Shown here piece by piece: positions 10,499 through 18,726 of a DNA stretch of 33,812 nucleotides. A program made the position numbers and the translations under genes. The stretch covers positions 1 through 33,812 of the forward strand of contig DCWG01000040.1 in the NCBI GenBank assembly GCA_002327525.1. The letters run 5' to 3'. Each line of letters begins with the position of its first letter. The first letter of the stretch is position 1. The notes under the pieces are model-generated. The model searched no databases and was not told the origin of the DNA. It worked only from the letters and a program-made list of their open reading frames with translations. The stretch is from Gammaproteobacteria bacterium UBA2168. GTDB lineage: Bacteria > Pseudomonadota > Gammaproteobacteria > Pseudomonadales > Azotimanducaceae.

Positions 10499-11725
10499 TT
10501 AGGCCAGCATACGATGGGTCGGCGCACACAGTACATCGATGCGAACACCGTGAGTGCACGCCTCCCGGCACGCTTTACCCGAACAGTTCTGGCAGGCGGC
10601 CGCGTTGACCTGGAATGCACGGTACTCACGCTGCGCCATTTCCAGATCCTGGTAGTCGGTGGCGTACATGCGGGTACGCAGGACATCCGCAATAGGCACG
10701 CCGTAGGGGCAAGCGCCTGCGCAGTCGTTACAGGCCTGACGGCAGTAGCTGGTTCCGTTCAGGTGTGCGTAAGCTTTCAGCAACGCCGCATCCTGTGCTG
10801 CCAATTTCCGCCAGCCGGAAGCGCCGAGATACTCGTCGATGAGCTTCGGACTGGTCATCGAGACGATCAGCGTATCAACGTTGGTATCAGACAGAGTCCA
10901 GCGAAACGCGGCCTGGGCGTAACTCGCGCCGTCCTTCTCGTAGGGGCGCATATCGTTCAACCGGCCGCCTGCCAGGGTCTTCATCGCCACCACGCCGACG
11001 TCTCTGAGTTTGGCTTTTTCGAGAGCCGCGGGCAAACCTGGCTGCCGTGCGATCAGATCGAAAGAGCGTGTTAGGGATTCGTAGAAAGCGGGATCCTGGC
11101 CGTAGTTGTAGGCTACGAGAATCACGTCGACCATGTCCTCGTCGAGCGCATAGTCGAGACACTCCGTGAGACGACCGGCATGGCCCGACATGCCAGTGTA
11201 GCGTATCTTGCCCTGGCGCTTGGCGCGCTCCACGAATTCGAACCATGCATCGTTCTGCAGTCGGGATACACGGTTGACGGCATGGTTGAAGTAGACGTCC
11301 AGATAGTCGGTCTGCAAACGCCTGAGACTGCGTTCGAGCGCTGCCATGATGCGCTCGGCGGAGGTGTTGTCATCGACGTGGGTCTTCGAGACGATGTATA
11401 CGCGCTCGCGAACCGGGCCCAACACGTTGCCGAGCACTCGCTCCGAGGCTCTGCGTGTGTAACTCTCAGCGGTATCGAAGTAGTTGATACCACGATCCAG
11501 CGCGTGGCGTACGATATCCTCCTCACCAGTGCGCAAGCGACTTGAACCGAACGAAATGTCCGAGACCTCAAGTTGGGTGCGGCCAAGCCTGTTGTAACGG
11601 CGCACGCGATTGCCGGCGTCGTGCAGATCACGCTCCGCTACGGCGCTGGCGGTCAGCGGCAGGGCTCCAAGTGCGCCGGTGCGCCTCAGGAACTCGCGCC
11701 TGCTAAGGTCTCGTGTCATGCTCAT
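10499..11725 (-). CDS. Tat-exported aldo/keto reductase with C-terminal Fe-S motifs
   Basis: Aldo/keto reductase of 408 residues with three parts. Residues 1-30 are a twin-arginine signal (SRREFLRR, then a hydrophobic stretch to TASAVA). The barrel carries the tetrad Asp84, Tyr89 (YFDTAESY), Lys114 (IVSKTH) and His148 (YFNHAV). The C-terminal segment has eight Cys in two clusters, CxxxCxxCxxxCP and CxxCxxxxCxxxC, which fit two [4Fe-4S] centres. Such proteins are known as 'aldo/keto reductase' with a ferredoxin-like tail, and their reactions are mostly unknown. Tat export of a folded Fe-S enzyme to the periplasm is an inference from the signal. It overlaps the upstream dehydrogenase remnant by 4 bp. 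Confidence 0.9.
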   Translation of the reverse strand: MSMTRDLSRREFLRRTGALGALPLTASAVAERDLHDAGNRVRRYNRLGRTQLEVSDISFGSSRLRTGEEDIVRHALDRGINYFDTAESYTRRASERVLGNVLGPVRERVYIVSKTHVDDNTSAERIMAALERSLRRLQTDYLDVYFNHAVNRVSRLQNDAWFEFVERAKRQGKIRYTGMSGHAGRLTECLDYALDEDMVDVILVAYNYGQDPAFYESLTRSFDLIARQPGLPAALEKAKLRDVGVVAMKTLAGGRLNDMRPYEKDGASYAQAAFRWTLSDTNVDTLIVSMTSPKLIDEYLGASGWRKLAAQDAALLKAYAHLNGTSYCRQACNDCAGACPYGVPIADVLRTRMYATDYQDLEMAQREYRAFQVNAAACQNCSGKACREACTHGVRIDVLCAPTHRMLA

Positions 11726-12304
11726 GTCTCCTGTGTGTTGACCTTCTGTGGAGCACCCAGTAGCCGAGCCGTTTGTCGATCACTCCCTCCAGCCGCCGAC
11801 TGTCGAGACGCTCCAGATTGCGCGCCTCGAATGATGCCAGTTTCGAGCGCGTGGACGAGATCGGCTTCCACTATTACCTCGCCGCACGTCACGTTGACGA
11901 GGAAAGCACTCGGTTTCATGACGGTGAGCGCTGCCGCGTCGATGAGCCCCCGTGTTTGTTCGGTCAGCGGGCAGCATACGTTCACGACATCGGCGTCAGC
12001 CAGCATACGAAAAAGACTGTCCGACGATTCTACCTCGGCCACTTCGGCACTAGCGGGTAGCTGGTCTGGATCCACAGCCCGCACATTCATACCGAAAGCG
12101 GCTGCCCGGCGCGTCATGGCGCAGCCGGTACCGCCAAAACCAATGATGCCCATGGTCCCGCCCGTCAGCTCGATCTCCGCCGGGGCGTAACGCCGGGTGG
12201 TGCTGCCGGGATTGCGCACCCGGCGGCGCCGCGTAGCGGATGCGGGCGAGGTCCTGGTCACCGATTTCCGGCAGCGTGAGAACGGGGATGATGACGATCT
12301 TCAC
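11703..12304 (-). pseudogene. D-2-hydroxyacid dehydrogenase, internally deleted remnant
   Basis: Pieces of one D-isomer-specific 2-hydroxyacid dehydrogenase lie in order but in different frames. A GTG start at 12304 gives the normal N-terminus (VKIVIIPVLTLPEIGD) for about 25 codons. Roughly 100 codons are then missing and the NAD-binding half follows (MGIIGFGGTG to LVHALETGIIRGA). A second gap removes the catalytic Glu/His region. The end of the protein (NLERLDSRRLEGVIDKRLGY) is in a third frame and stops at 11703. An open frame of 179 codons ends at 11722 but encodes only the NAD-binding half. The GTG overlaps the upstream hydratase stop (GTGA), so this was an operon member. The protein cannot be functional. 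Confidence 0.88.
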
Positions 12305-13062
12305 GTGAGTATCACCTCCACGCTGCCGAGTGAACCGAAATCGCCGCGGTAGCGGCCGGGTGCGAGTGGCGTGCGCGCATAGGCGCCGGTGATGGCCACG
12401 TGACCCGGTTCGATGTCGAGTTGGTACCGCGGCACGCTGCGTGCGAGGAGAGCGAGGGTTTCGAAGTGGTCGTCGATGTGTCCGCGGCTCCCGACGGTGG
12501 CCAGTTCCTCCCCGTCCCGGGAGAGGGCGACGGTCAGGTCGTCGAGATTGTCGGGTAGCGTGTCCAGTGCCTGGAAGGACCCATGCACGATACCCCAGTT
12601 GGACAAATTGTCGGCTACCCGGACGCCGTCGGAAGGTGTGCCCGACAGGCGCTTCTGGTTGACCTCGAAGCCCGGCGCCACGCCGTCCAGGTAATCCCGG
12701 ATCGAATTCGCGTCGCAATCGCGCGGAGGTGTCGCAGCGAAGCGGAAGCACAGTTCGTTTTCCACACCGCCAATCTGGATGAGGTCGATCGCCACATCTG
12801 ATCCCGAGGGCAGGATCCTCTCGCGCAGCACGTAACCGAACGGCCGCACACCGGGGCCCATGGCGTCACGCGACCCGCCTGACGTCATGCCCACTTTCCA
12901 GCCACCGACCGGCTTGCCCCGGTCGAGCCAGCGCTGGCATAGCTCACGCTGGAGGCGCTGGCCGTTCGCGGCGCTCAACGGCAAGTCGATATCCTGCGGT
13001 ACCTCGCTGGTGGCGTGCCAGAGGGCGCCGATCAGCGCACTATTTTTTGGCTGGTTGCGCAT
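12301..13062 (-). CDS. 2-oxopent-4-enoate hydratase/FAH-family hydratase (MhpD-like)
   Basis: Member of the fumarylacetoacetase-related hydratase family, 253 residues, close to MhpD and related 2-hydroxypenta-2,4-dienoate hydratases. Visible motifs are GGWKVGMTS, the metal-binding pair in GVENELCFRF and a third acidic residue in PGFEVNQKR. They match the Glu ligands for Mg2+ or Mn2+ in this family. It would add water to a 2-oxo-4-enoate, a typical last step in ring or unsaturated acid breakdown, or act as a decarboxylase homologue. First intact gene of the minus-strand catabolic train. Its stop overlaps the dehydrogenase remnant by 4 bp. Confidence 0.85.
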   Translation of the reverse strand: MRNQPKNSALIGALWHATSEVPQDIDLPLSAANGQRLQRELCQRWLDRGKPVGGWKVGMTSGGSRDAMGPGVRPFGYVLRERILPSGSDVAIDLIQIGGVENELCFRFAATPPRDCDANSIRDYLDGVAPGFEVNQKRLSGTPSDGVRVADNLSNWGIVHGSFQALDTLPDNLDDLTVALSRDGEELATVGSRGHIDDHFETLALLARSVPRYQLDIEPGHVAITGAYARTPLAPGRYRGDFGSLGSVEVILT

Positions 13063-13140
13063 GTGCGGCCGTTGCGTGTCCCGATTCCTGAGGATTAGCC
13101 TACCCTATCTCGGCTACAAGGGGAGCTGCGGGGAGGTCCT

Positions 13141-13305
13141 CATGCGCAACGGATACAGGCTTTCAATACGGATTACCCGCATCCCGACGGCACCTTTTCG
13201 GAGGGTATTGCGGATCTCGAGGCGCAACCCATTTCGAACGATGCGCGTCGTAAGATATTCTGGGACAACGCAGCACCTCTATTTGTATTTGGATTTACGA
13301 CATGA
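13141..13305 (+). pseudogene. Amidohydrolase (family 2) C-terminal remnant
   Basis: An open stretch encodes FNTDYPHPDGTFSEGI and continues to ARRKIFWDNAAPLF before a TGA. The DYPHPDG signature and the KIFWDNAARLYGF-like end are the classic C-terminus of amidohydrolase-2 metalloenzymes, where that Asp binds metal. Nothing upstream to 13062 encodes the remaining 300 or so residues, so this is a tail fragment. Its stop overlaps the ATG of the rhodanese-VOC gene (ATGA), showing that the two were once coupled in one operon. Confidence 0.75.
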
Positions 13306-14087
13306 GCATCAAACCCATTTTCGAAACCGTGGACGAATTGAAGCAAGCCCTCGACAACGTGTCGGTCGAACAGCTGAAAAAGGAGATGCAGGGCGACGAC
13401 CTGCTGCTGATCGACATCCGCGAGATACAGGAAAATGTGGATCTCGGCACCATTCCCGGTGCAATTCACGCCTCGCGCGGCATGCTGGAGTTCTGGGCCG
13501 ACCCGGCAAGTCCCTACTACCGGGACTATTTCACCGAAGAAAAGCGCATTGTGGTGTTCTGCGCCGGTGGAGGGCGATCGGCGTTTGCGGCCAGGGCGCT
13601 GCTGGACATGGGCTTTCAGAACGTCGGACACCTCGAAGTAGGCTTCAACGGCTGGGTCAAGGCCGACGGGGAGGTGCAGGAAACGGCGAGCCGTAGCCGC
13701 TGGATGCGCAAACCCAAGCAAGCGTGCCCATCCATGTGGATTGGGCACACGGTGTTGCGCGTTGCGGATGTGAGTGCGAGCCATACCTTCTTCATGACCA
13801 TCGGGTTGCGCGATATCCCTGTCGATGGTGATATCGCCATCCTCGAACTGCGCGGTGGAACGCACCTCACATTACTGCCCGCTGAGGGTGAATCGGAGCA
13901 TTCCGAAGAAGCGCCATTCGATCTGATGGTGGAAGACATCGACGCGGCGCATGCGCAGATGAGCGAGGCGGGCCTCGACCCCAGCGAGATCGAACGCGGT
14001 TGCATACACGACGGATTCAGCGTGGTGGAACCGGGCGGACATCGCATTACGATCAATTCCAGTCACGTATCGGGCCAGCCCGTGTAA
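13302..14087 (+). CDS. Rhodanese domain fused to a glyoxalase/VOC domain
   Basis: Two-domain protein of 261 residues. Residues 1 to about 125 are a rhodanese-like sulfurtransferase domain with LLIDIRE and the active-site loop FCAGGGRSAFAA, Cys87 being the persulfide-forming residue. Residues from about 146 to 255 fit a vicinal oxygen chelate fold: IGHTVLRVADV, then DLMVEDIDAAHAQM and a final SVVEPGGHRITINS. The fusion has no signal peptide and should be cytoplasmic. Its partner gene upstream is only an amidohydrolase tail, and it converges on the carboxyltransferase gene with 6 bp between stops. A role in sulfur transfer to, or detoxification of, a small metabolite is possible but unproven. 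Confidence 0.87.
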   Translation: MSIKPIFETVDELKQALDNVSVEQLKKEMQGDDLLLIDIREIQENVDLGTIPGAIHASRGMLEFWADPASPYYRDYFTEEKRIVVFCAGGGRSAFAARALLDMGFQNVGHLEVGFNGWVKADGEVQETASRSRWMRKPKQACPSMWIGHTVLRVADVSASHTFFMTIGLRDIPVDGDIAILELRGGTHLTLLPAEGESEHSEEAPFDLMVEDIDAAHAQMSEAGLDPSEIERGCIHDGFSVVEPGGHRITINSSHVSGQPV

Positions 14088-14093
14088 CCTGCG

Positions 14094-15647
14094 TTATGGC
14101 AGATAGGGGATGCGCGGCGGTCCGAGCTGGGTGCGTAACACGCGTTGCGCATCTTGCGCGAACTCACAAGCATATCCTCGTGTTTCTCTCGGATCGATGA
14201 TGTCCTGACCTGTGGCCTCGGCCGTGCGGAAGGGAGAGGCGAGGGCATTGAGTCGCGCCTCGATTTCCGCGCGTTTGGCCGCGGGGTCCGGTGCGGATTC
14301 GATCTCGCGCCGGTATGCGGCACTCGCTCCTCCCGCGATGTGCATGGATCCCCAGTTGGCGGATGGCCAGGCATAACGGCGGAACATTCCGCTTGCGCGG
14401 TGCTGGCATTGACCGGCCACGCCATAGAGACGCCCCACGACGATTGTGAGCCAGGGCATCCAGCTTTGCGTGGTGGTGGCGACGAGACGTGCGCCGGCAC
14501 GTTCGATGCCTTGTTTTTCGGATTCCAAGCCTACCATGAAGCCTGGTTCGTCGGCGAAAGAGACCATCGGCAGGTGGAAGGTGTTGCACAGCTGGATCAG
14601 CCGCATGACCTTGTTACCCGCGGCGACGTCGGTGGAGCCGCCGCGAAACTTCGGGTGATTGGCCATGACCGCCACGGCGTGGCCGTTGAGACGCGCAAGC
14701 CCGGTCACGCGCGCCTTGCCGTAGTCGGGCGAGATCTCGAAGAATGACCCGGCATCGACCACCGAGCGGATAAGCTTCTTTGCGTCATAGACCTGGCGCG
14801 GATCGCGCGGAATGATATCGAGCAGGCCTTCGTCCGCGCGCTCGACGGGATCCGAGGTATCGCCGCGCGGTGCCGATTCCCAGACATTGGAAGGCAGATA
14901 GGACAGAAAGGCGCGGATCATCTCGAAAGCGTGTTGTTCGTCGCGCGCGAGGTTGTCGATGCAACCACTCACTCGAGTGTGTATGCGGTCGCCGCCGAGT
15001 TCTTCCTTGGTGATGTCGTAGCCAAGCGATGCCTTGACCACCGGGGGTCCGCCGGGGAAGAGTTGACTGGTGTCCTTCACCATCAGATTGAAGTGCGCGA
15101 AGCAGGCATTGATGGCCGGCAGTCCCGCGACGGATCCCATGACCGCGGAGACGGTTGGGACCTCGGAGAGTGCCGCGACATCGATAGCCGACCAGATGTT
15201 GCCGTCGGGCAGGTAGGTGCGGCCGATGTCCTCGAATGAACGCACACTCCCACCGGCGGCGTCCAGCAGACGTACGTAGGGGATCCGCCACTCCCTTGCG
15301 CGCACGTTTGGCGCCAGTTCCTGTCCGAGTCCGCCATGCGCGCCCGCGGAGCCGCCGCGCACGGTAAAATCGCCGCCGCTGACCACCACCTTTCTTCCGT
15401 TGAGCTCGATCGTGCCGTCCACTGAAGGCTTGGGCGTGAACGAGCGTAGGTCGTCGCCGTCATAGCTGGCGCTGCCGGTCAGTGCCATGGTCTCGCGGAA
15501 ACTGCCGGGATCCGCCAGGGCGTCGATACGTTTTCTCACGGTCAGCTTACCGCGCGCATGCTGGCGGGCGATTCCCTCGGGCCCGCCCATTTTCTTTGCG
15601 AGTTCACGCCGTCGCAGCAGTTCCGAAACTTCCTTTTCCCAACTCAT
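14094..15647 (-). CDS. Acyl-CoA carboxylase carboxyltransferase (beta) subunit
   Basis: Carboxyltransferase of the propionyl-/methylcrotonyl-CoA carboxylase or methylmalonyl-CoA decarboxylase family, 517 residues, full length. The N-terminal half has GKLTVRKRIDALADPGSF and the acyl-CoA site region around GSVAGLPAINACFAH. The C-terminal half has NHPKFRGGSTDVAAGNKVMR and FADEPGFMVG. No biotin carboxylase or biotin carrier gene is nearby, so its partner must be encoded elsewhere or the enzyme works differently. The GRLYGVAGQC segment lies where carboxylases have GGAYGVM-type glycine-rich loops, with some divergence. The ATG follows a region with no strong Shine-Dalgarno sequence. Confidence 0.88.
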   Translation of the reverse strand: MSWEKEVSELLRRRELAKKMGGPEGIARQHARGKLTVRKRIDALADPGSFRETMALTGSASYDGDDLRSFTPKPSVDGTIELNGRKVVVSGGDFTVRGGSAGAHGGLGQELAPNVRAREWRIPYVRLLDAAGGSVRSFEDIGRTYLPDGNIWSAIDVAALSEVPTVSAVMGSVAGLPAINACFAHFNLMVKDTSQLFPGGPPVVKASLGYDITKEELGGDRIHTRVSGCIDNLARDEQHAFEMIRAFLSYLPSNVWESAPRGDTSDPVERADEGLLDIIPRDPRQVYDAKKLIRSVVDAGSFFEISPDYGKARVTGLARLNGHAVAVMANHPKFRGGSTDVAAGNKVMRLIQLCNTFHLPMVSFADEPGFMVGLESEKQGIERAGARLVATTTQSWMPWLTIVVGRLYGVAGQCQHRASGMFRRYAWPSANWGSMHIAGGASAAYRREIESAPDPAAKRAEIEARLNALASPFRTAEATGQDIIDPRETRGYACEFAQDAQRVLRTQLGPPRIPYLP

Positions 15648-15683
15648 CGTTGTTGCTCTCGATTCATCTGGCCTGCCTGTCGA

Positions 15684-16205
15684 TCAACGTCTGAACACCA
15701 CCCTGCCGGCTATCCGGGTCTCCAGCACTTGCGTCGCGGCGGGACGTTCCGCCACCGTCTGGTCGAGATCGGCCGCGCTCGGAAATCGAGCCGGCAGGCA
15801 GTGTTCCTGGTTCCAGCCGCGAGCGATGATGGTTTCCTGCCCTGGATGGGCGAGCGCGAACGCTCTGATTCGATTCTGGGCTTGCACGAGGCTTCGCGTA
15901 CCCGTGAGATCCACCTCACGCAACATGCGGCCGTAGTTGCCGACGTGTCCGTGCGCATCGATCAGACCCGGCAGCATGACGTGCTGGTCGCCGTCGATCA
16001 TCGTACGCGCGGGTGCCGGTGTACCCGTTCCCGTGGCGATGATTCGGCCGGTCTCTTCCCAGCGCAGCCAATTGAACCTGGTCAACCCGCTAGTGGTCTG
16101 CGTATAGCCGCGTACGTCGTACACCACGGTATCCGCGCCAACGCACATCGTGCACGCCAACAGTACGAACATCGTCGCGAAACGCATTGGTGAGGTAACG
16201 GTCAA
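15684..16205 (-). pseudogene. YtcJ-like amidohydrolase reduced to its two ends
   Basis: Open frame of 173 codons starting with a signal peptide (MRFATMFVLLACTMCVGA). The N-terminal part of a YtcJ-type metal-dependent amidohydrolase follows: VMLPGLIDAHGHVGNYG with the first two metal His, then VDLTGTRSL, ARGWNQE and FPSAADLDQTVAERPA. The next residues, VLETRIAGRVVFRR, are what YtcJ-like proteins have at their very C-terminus. A normal member has about 550 residues, so roughly 380 codons were lost in an in-frame deletion between residues 155 and 160. The first frame overlaps the GST stop by 4 bp. The product lacks most metal ligands and cannot be an active hydrolase. Confidence 0.85.
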
Positions 16206-16861
16206 CGCGTGACGATGGCAGCACCACCGGCTTTGACTTTGTCGGCGCGCCCGGGTGAGGGTGGGACGTTGCTGCCCTTTCTAATGCCGGGCTTCTCGGC
16301 CATGGCGTCCATCCAGCGGCCGAGCGCCGCCAGACCGTCGATGGGCACACGCGCCCACTTATGGCTGCGTACCCAGGAGTAGTTGGCGATATCGGCGATG
16401 CTGTACTCATCGGCCAGGTATTCGACGTCCCGCAGGCGTGTATCCAGCACCTCGTACAGGCGTCGAGACTCGTTGACGTAGCGGTCGATGGCCGGCTGCA
16501 CGGTCTCCGGGAAGTAACGGATGAAGGACACCGCCTGACCCTGCATGGGACCGATGCCCGCCATCTGGAACATCAGCCACTGCATGACTTGATAGCGACC
16601 GGCGGTATCCGACGGGATGAGGCGTCCGGATTTTTCTGCCAGGTACAGGAGAATCGCACCGGATTCGAAAATCGACAGATCGTTGTCGGTATCGACGATG
16701 GCGGGTATGCGCCCGTTCGGGTTCAGGCGCCGAAATGCGTCGGTGTGTTGCTCACCGCTGGAGAGATCGACCAGGTGCACACGGTAGGCGATGTCCATTT
16801 CTTCCAATGCCATGGACACTTTCCAGCCATTGGGCGTCGGGGCCGTGTATAGCTCGATCAT
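16202..16861 (-). CDS. Glutathione S-transferase family protein (YfcG/YghU-like)
   Basis: Glutathione transferase of 219 residues. The thioredoxin-like N-terminal domain starts [21 protein letters not shown]. It carries the glutathione-site residues [11 protein letters not shown] and [13 protein letters not shown]. The helical C-terminal domain follows, with the [14 protein letters not shown] segment found in YfcG/YghU (nu-class) enzymes that often act as disulfide-bond oxidoreductases. The Asn-Gly at residues 11-12 fits that class better than classical Tyr or Cys enzymes. It overlaps the enoyl-CoA hydratase gene upstream by 4 bp (ATGA). Confidence 0.9.
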   Translation of the reverse strand: MIELYTAPTPNGWKVSMALEEMDIAYRVHLVDLSSGEQHTDAFRRLNPNGRIPAIVDTDNDLSIFESGAILLYLAEKSGRLIPSDTAGRYQVMQWLMFQMAGIGPMQGQAVSFIRYFPETVQPAIDRYVNESRRLYEVLDTRLRDVEYLADEYSIADIANYSWVRSHKWARVPIDGLAALGRWMDAMAEKPGIRKGSNVPPSPGRADKVKAGGAAIVTR

Positions 16862-17583
16862 GACAACGAAGCCTCGATGGCGTCGATATAGGGACCTCTG
16901 ATGGCGAGCTTGTTGGTGGCATACGCCTCGCTCGAGAATTCGCCGAGTTGCGCCGCGATGGCGATGGCGCGCTCAAGTAATTGATCCGGTGGCGTCAGTT
17001 CGTCGAGATATCCGGCGTCCAACGCTTCCTCAGGATTATAGAGCTGCGATTGGATGAAGGCGGCGGTCAGGTGGCGGCGTGACAGCCGGGCGTTCGCCAG
17101 CTGGGTCGCAAACACAGGCAGGGACATGCCAATGGCGGTTTCGTTCAGCCCGATCCTGAACTCCCCGGGAACGCCGAGTCGGGTATCGGCGGCCAGCAGC
17201 AACAACGCGCCAGCCGCGATCGCGTGGCCTGTACAGGCAGCGACCACGGGTTGTGGGTGCTTGAACAACGTCGACATCATCTGTGCGCCGCGACCGGCGA
17301 GTTGCATGGTCGCCTCGGGACCTTTCTGAAACTCACTGAGATCGAACCCCGCACTGAAGCGGGCGTCTCTCCCCATGATGACCACTGCTCCGGCTTCCGA
17401 CGCCGCGCGATCCAGGCCATCGAGCATCGCATCGATGAAGGAGTGTCCCACCGCATTGGCCTTGCCGTCGTCGAAGTGCAGAATCGCGACCTTTTCGTTG
17501 AGCTGATACTCCAAGATTCTTTTCCTGTTCGGCTGATCCCGAGGATGGCCGCCAAGCATAGCAGGGCGCGGGTTGACCGACAC
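16858..17583 (-). CDS. Enoyl-CoA hydratase/isomerase family protein
   Basis: Crotonase-fold protein. The oxyanion-hole residues are in [15 protein letters not shown] and in the region [23 protein letters not shown]. The active-site region is [12 protein letters not shown]. As drawn it has 241 residues, but the first 23 do not look like the family. A TTG at 17514, 8 bases after AGGA, would start the protein at the typical [20 protein letters not shown] and give 218 residues; I favour that start. The stop overlaps the GST gene by 4 bp. The substrate is unknown; the nearby carboxyltransferase fits acyl-CoA metabolism. Confidence 0.88.
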   Translation of the reverse strand: MSVNPRPAMLGGHPRDQPNRKRILEYQLNEKVAILHFDDGKANAVGHSFIDAMLDGLDRAASEAGAVVIMGRDARFSAGFDLSEFQKGPEATMQLAGRGAQMMSTLFKHPQPVVAACTGHAIAAGALLLLAADTRLGVPGEFRIGLNETAIGMSLPVFATQLANARLSRRHLTAAFIQSQLYNPEEALDAGYLDELTPPDQLLERAIAIAAQLGEFSSEAYATNKLAIRGPYIDAIEASLS

Positions 17584-17751
17584 GACGCATAGGGGGGATT
17601 GGGTAAGGCGGTGTTTGCAAGTAACGTTCGAAACGGGGTGGAGACAAGTGGCCGGATCATGAGGGATTGGTCGTTGTTAAGGGCCTTCTCGTATGATCAG
17701 ATCGTGTTCTTCTCCCTGATAGCGCAGTTCATAAACATAACCCGGCAGAGA

Positions 17752-17999
17752 ATCGTGGCGACTCAGTTTGCCGTGTACATGGCCTTCGTCAATCTCTCGC
17801 GCTCCGGCGGTGCCGGGGCGTACTCGCTGGTTGCAGATCAGTGGGCTTTCACCAACAGCCTCTACGTCGTGGGTGGCTGTTGCTGGGTGCCGCCTGCGTG
17901 CTGCTCGCTTTCAAACAGGCGCGCCACGCGGAGCCGTTGGCTGTTCTTGAGCGCAGGTTGGAACCCGCCAGCGTGCACATTCAGGTGAATGCTGATTGA
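17752..17999 (+). pseudogene. MFS transporter C-terminal remnant, frameshifted
   Basis: The frame IVATQFAVYMAFVNLSRS followed by a VADQ segment matches the last two to three helices of AmpG-like major facilitator transporters. Near 17875 one base is missing; in the next frame the protein continues as LLLGAACVLLAFKQARHAEP and ends at a TGA at 17997. Nothing upstream encodes the other ten helices: the sequence before 17752 is open but unrelated to MFS proteins. So this is a 3' fragment with a frameshift. Confidence 0.65.
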
Positions 18000-18065
18000 A
18001 CCACCAGGGTGGAATACGCAGGATCCTTGCTAGAAAAAATTGTTGATAAGCCCATAAGTATATGT

Positions 18066-18236
18066 TTATCCTGTAAAAGCTTTGAAAAGGCGGCTACCGG
18101 TTCGAGATCCTCGAAGCATCGTGATAAGCAGAAGTAACACGAGGATCGCCGGTATCGATGTAAGGACGTCGCCGTAGCGCTCAAGAAGAATGCCCGAAGA
18201 GGCCAGAGCCGCGGCGAACACACCACAGAGAAGGTG
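18066..18236 (-). pseudogene. Possible MgtE-like cation transporter C-terminal remnant
   Basis: One minus-strand frame reads CGVFAAALASSGILLERYGD and then SIPAILVLLLLITMLRGS before a TAA. The order of a hydrophobic helix, a short acidic link and a Pro-containing helix ending in LRGS..GSRL resembles the membrane domain of MgtE/SLC41-type divalent cation transporters. There is no start or upstream domain. This is a weak, by-eye call; it could be an unrelated membrane protein fragment. Confidence 0.3.
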
Positions 18237-18263
18237 TGAAGTATGCTGAAAGGGGGCTCAACA

Positions 18264-18458
18264 GTGGTTTATTCGAACCTGCATGGACGGGGGTTTCGCC
18301 TCGGTGACGTACAATACGTGGTGGCGCATCAGCAGGCGCACGACACGCGCGTACGTTGTTACCGTGAAGAAGGCAATGTCGTCACGGTCGTGAACCTGCC
18401 GCTCATCTTCGTTTTGGAGCAATTGGCCGACGAGGTGAGGCTGGAGGAACTGGCCTGA
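18264..18458 (+). CDS. Small protein of unknown function
   Basis: A 64-residue frame starting at GTG, 7 bases after a strong AAAGGGGG ribosome-binding sequence. An ATG 21 bases further up (18243) is the alternative start and lacks such a site. The product begins VVYSNLHGRGFRLGDVQYVV and ends LPLIFVLEQLADEVRLEELA. It has balanced charged residues and no signal peptide or membrane helix. Its composition looks like a real folded protein in an otherwise decayed stretch. I do not recognise the family. It lies 268 bp upstream of the amine dehydrogenase cluster, same strand. Confidence 0.5.
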   Translation: MVYSNLHGRGFRLGDVQYVVAHQQAHDTRVRCYREEGNVVTVVNLPLIFVLEQLADEVRLEELA

Positions 18459-18726
18459 AGGACGGCGTTTGCCTCATCAGAAAATCCGATGGGGCTTTTC
18501 CCACGTGGGAGCGCAAACTCTTTGGGATGCTGACACGACTATCTGATCAGCAACGGGCGTTGACGGCGCGCGTGCTCGATCGGAGGGATTGGCACGGGTG
18601 TGGCCGTGCGAAGTGTCTGAACCAAACCGGCGTCCTGAGCACCTCCCTTGTATGGGCCTGACTCTTCCCTGTTCAACGATGGGAGATAAGCCTACACTTG
18701 GCCGCAGTTGTGAGGGAGGACTCCGG

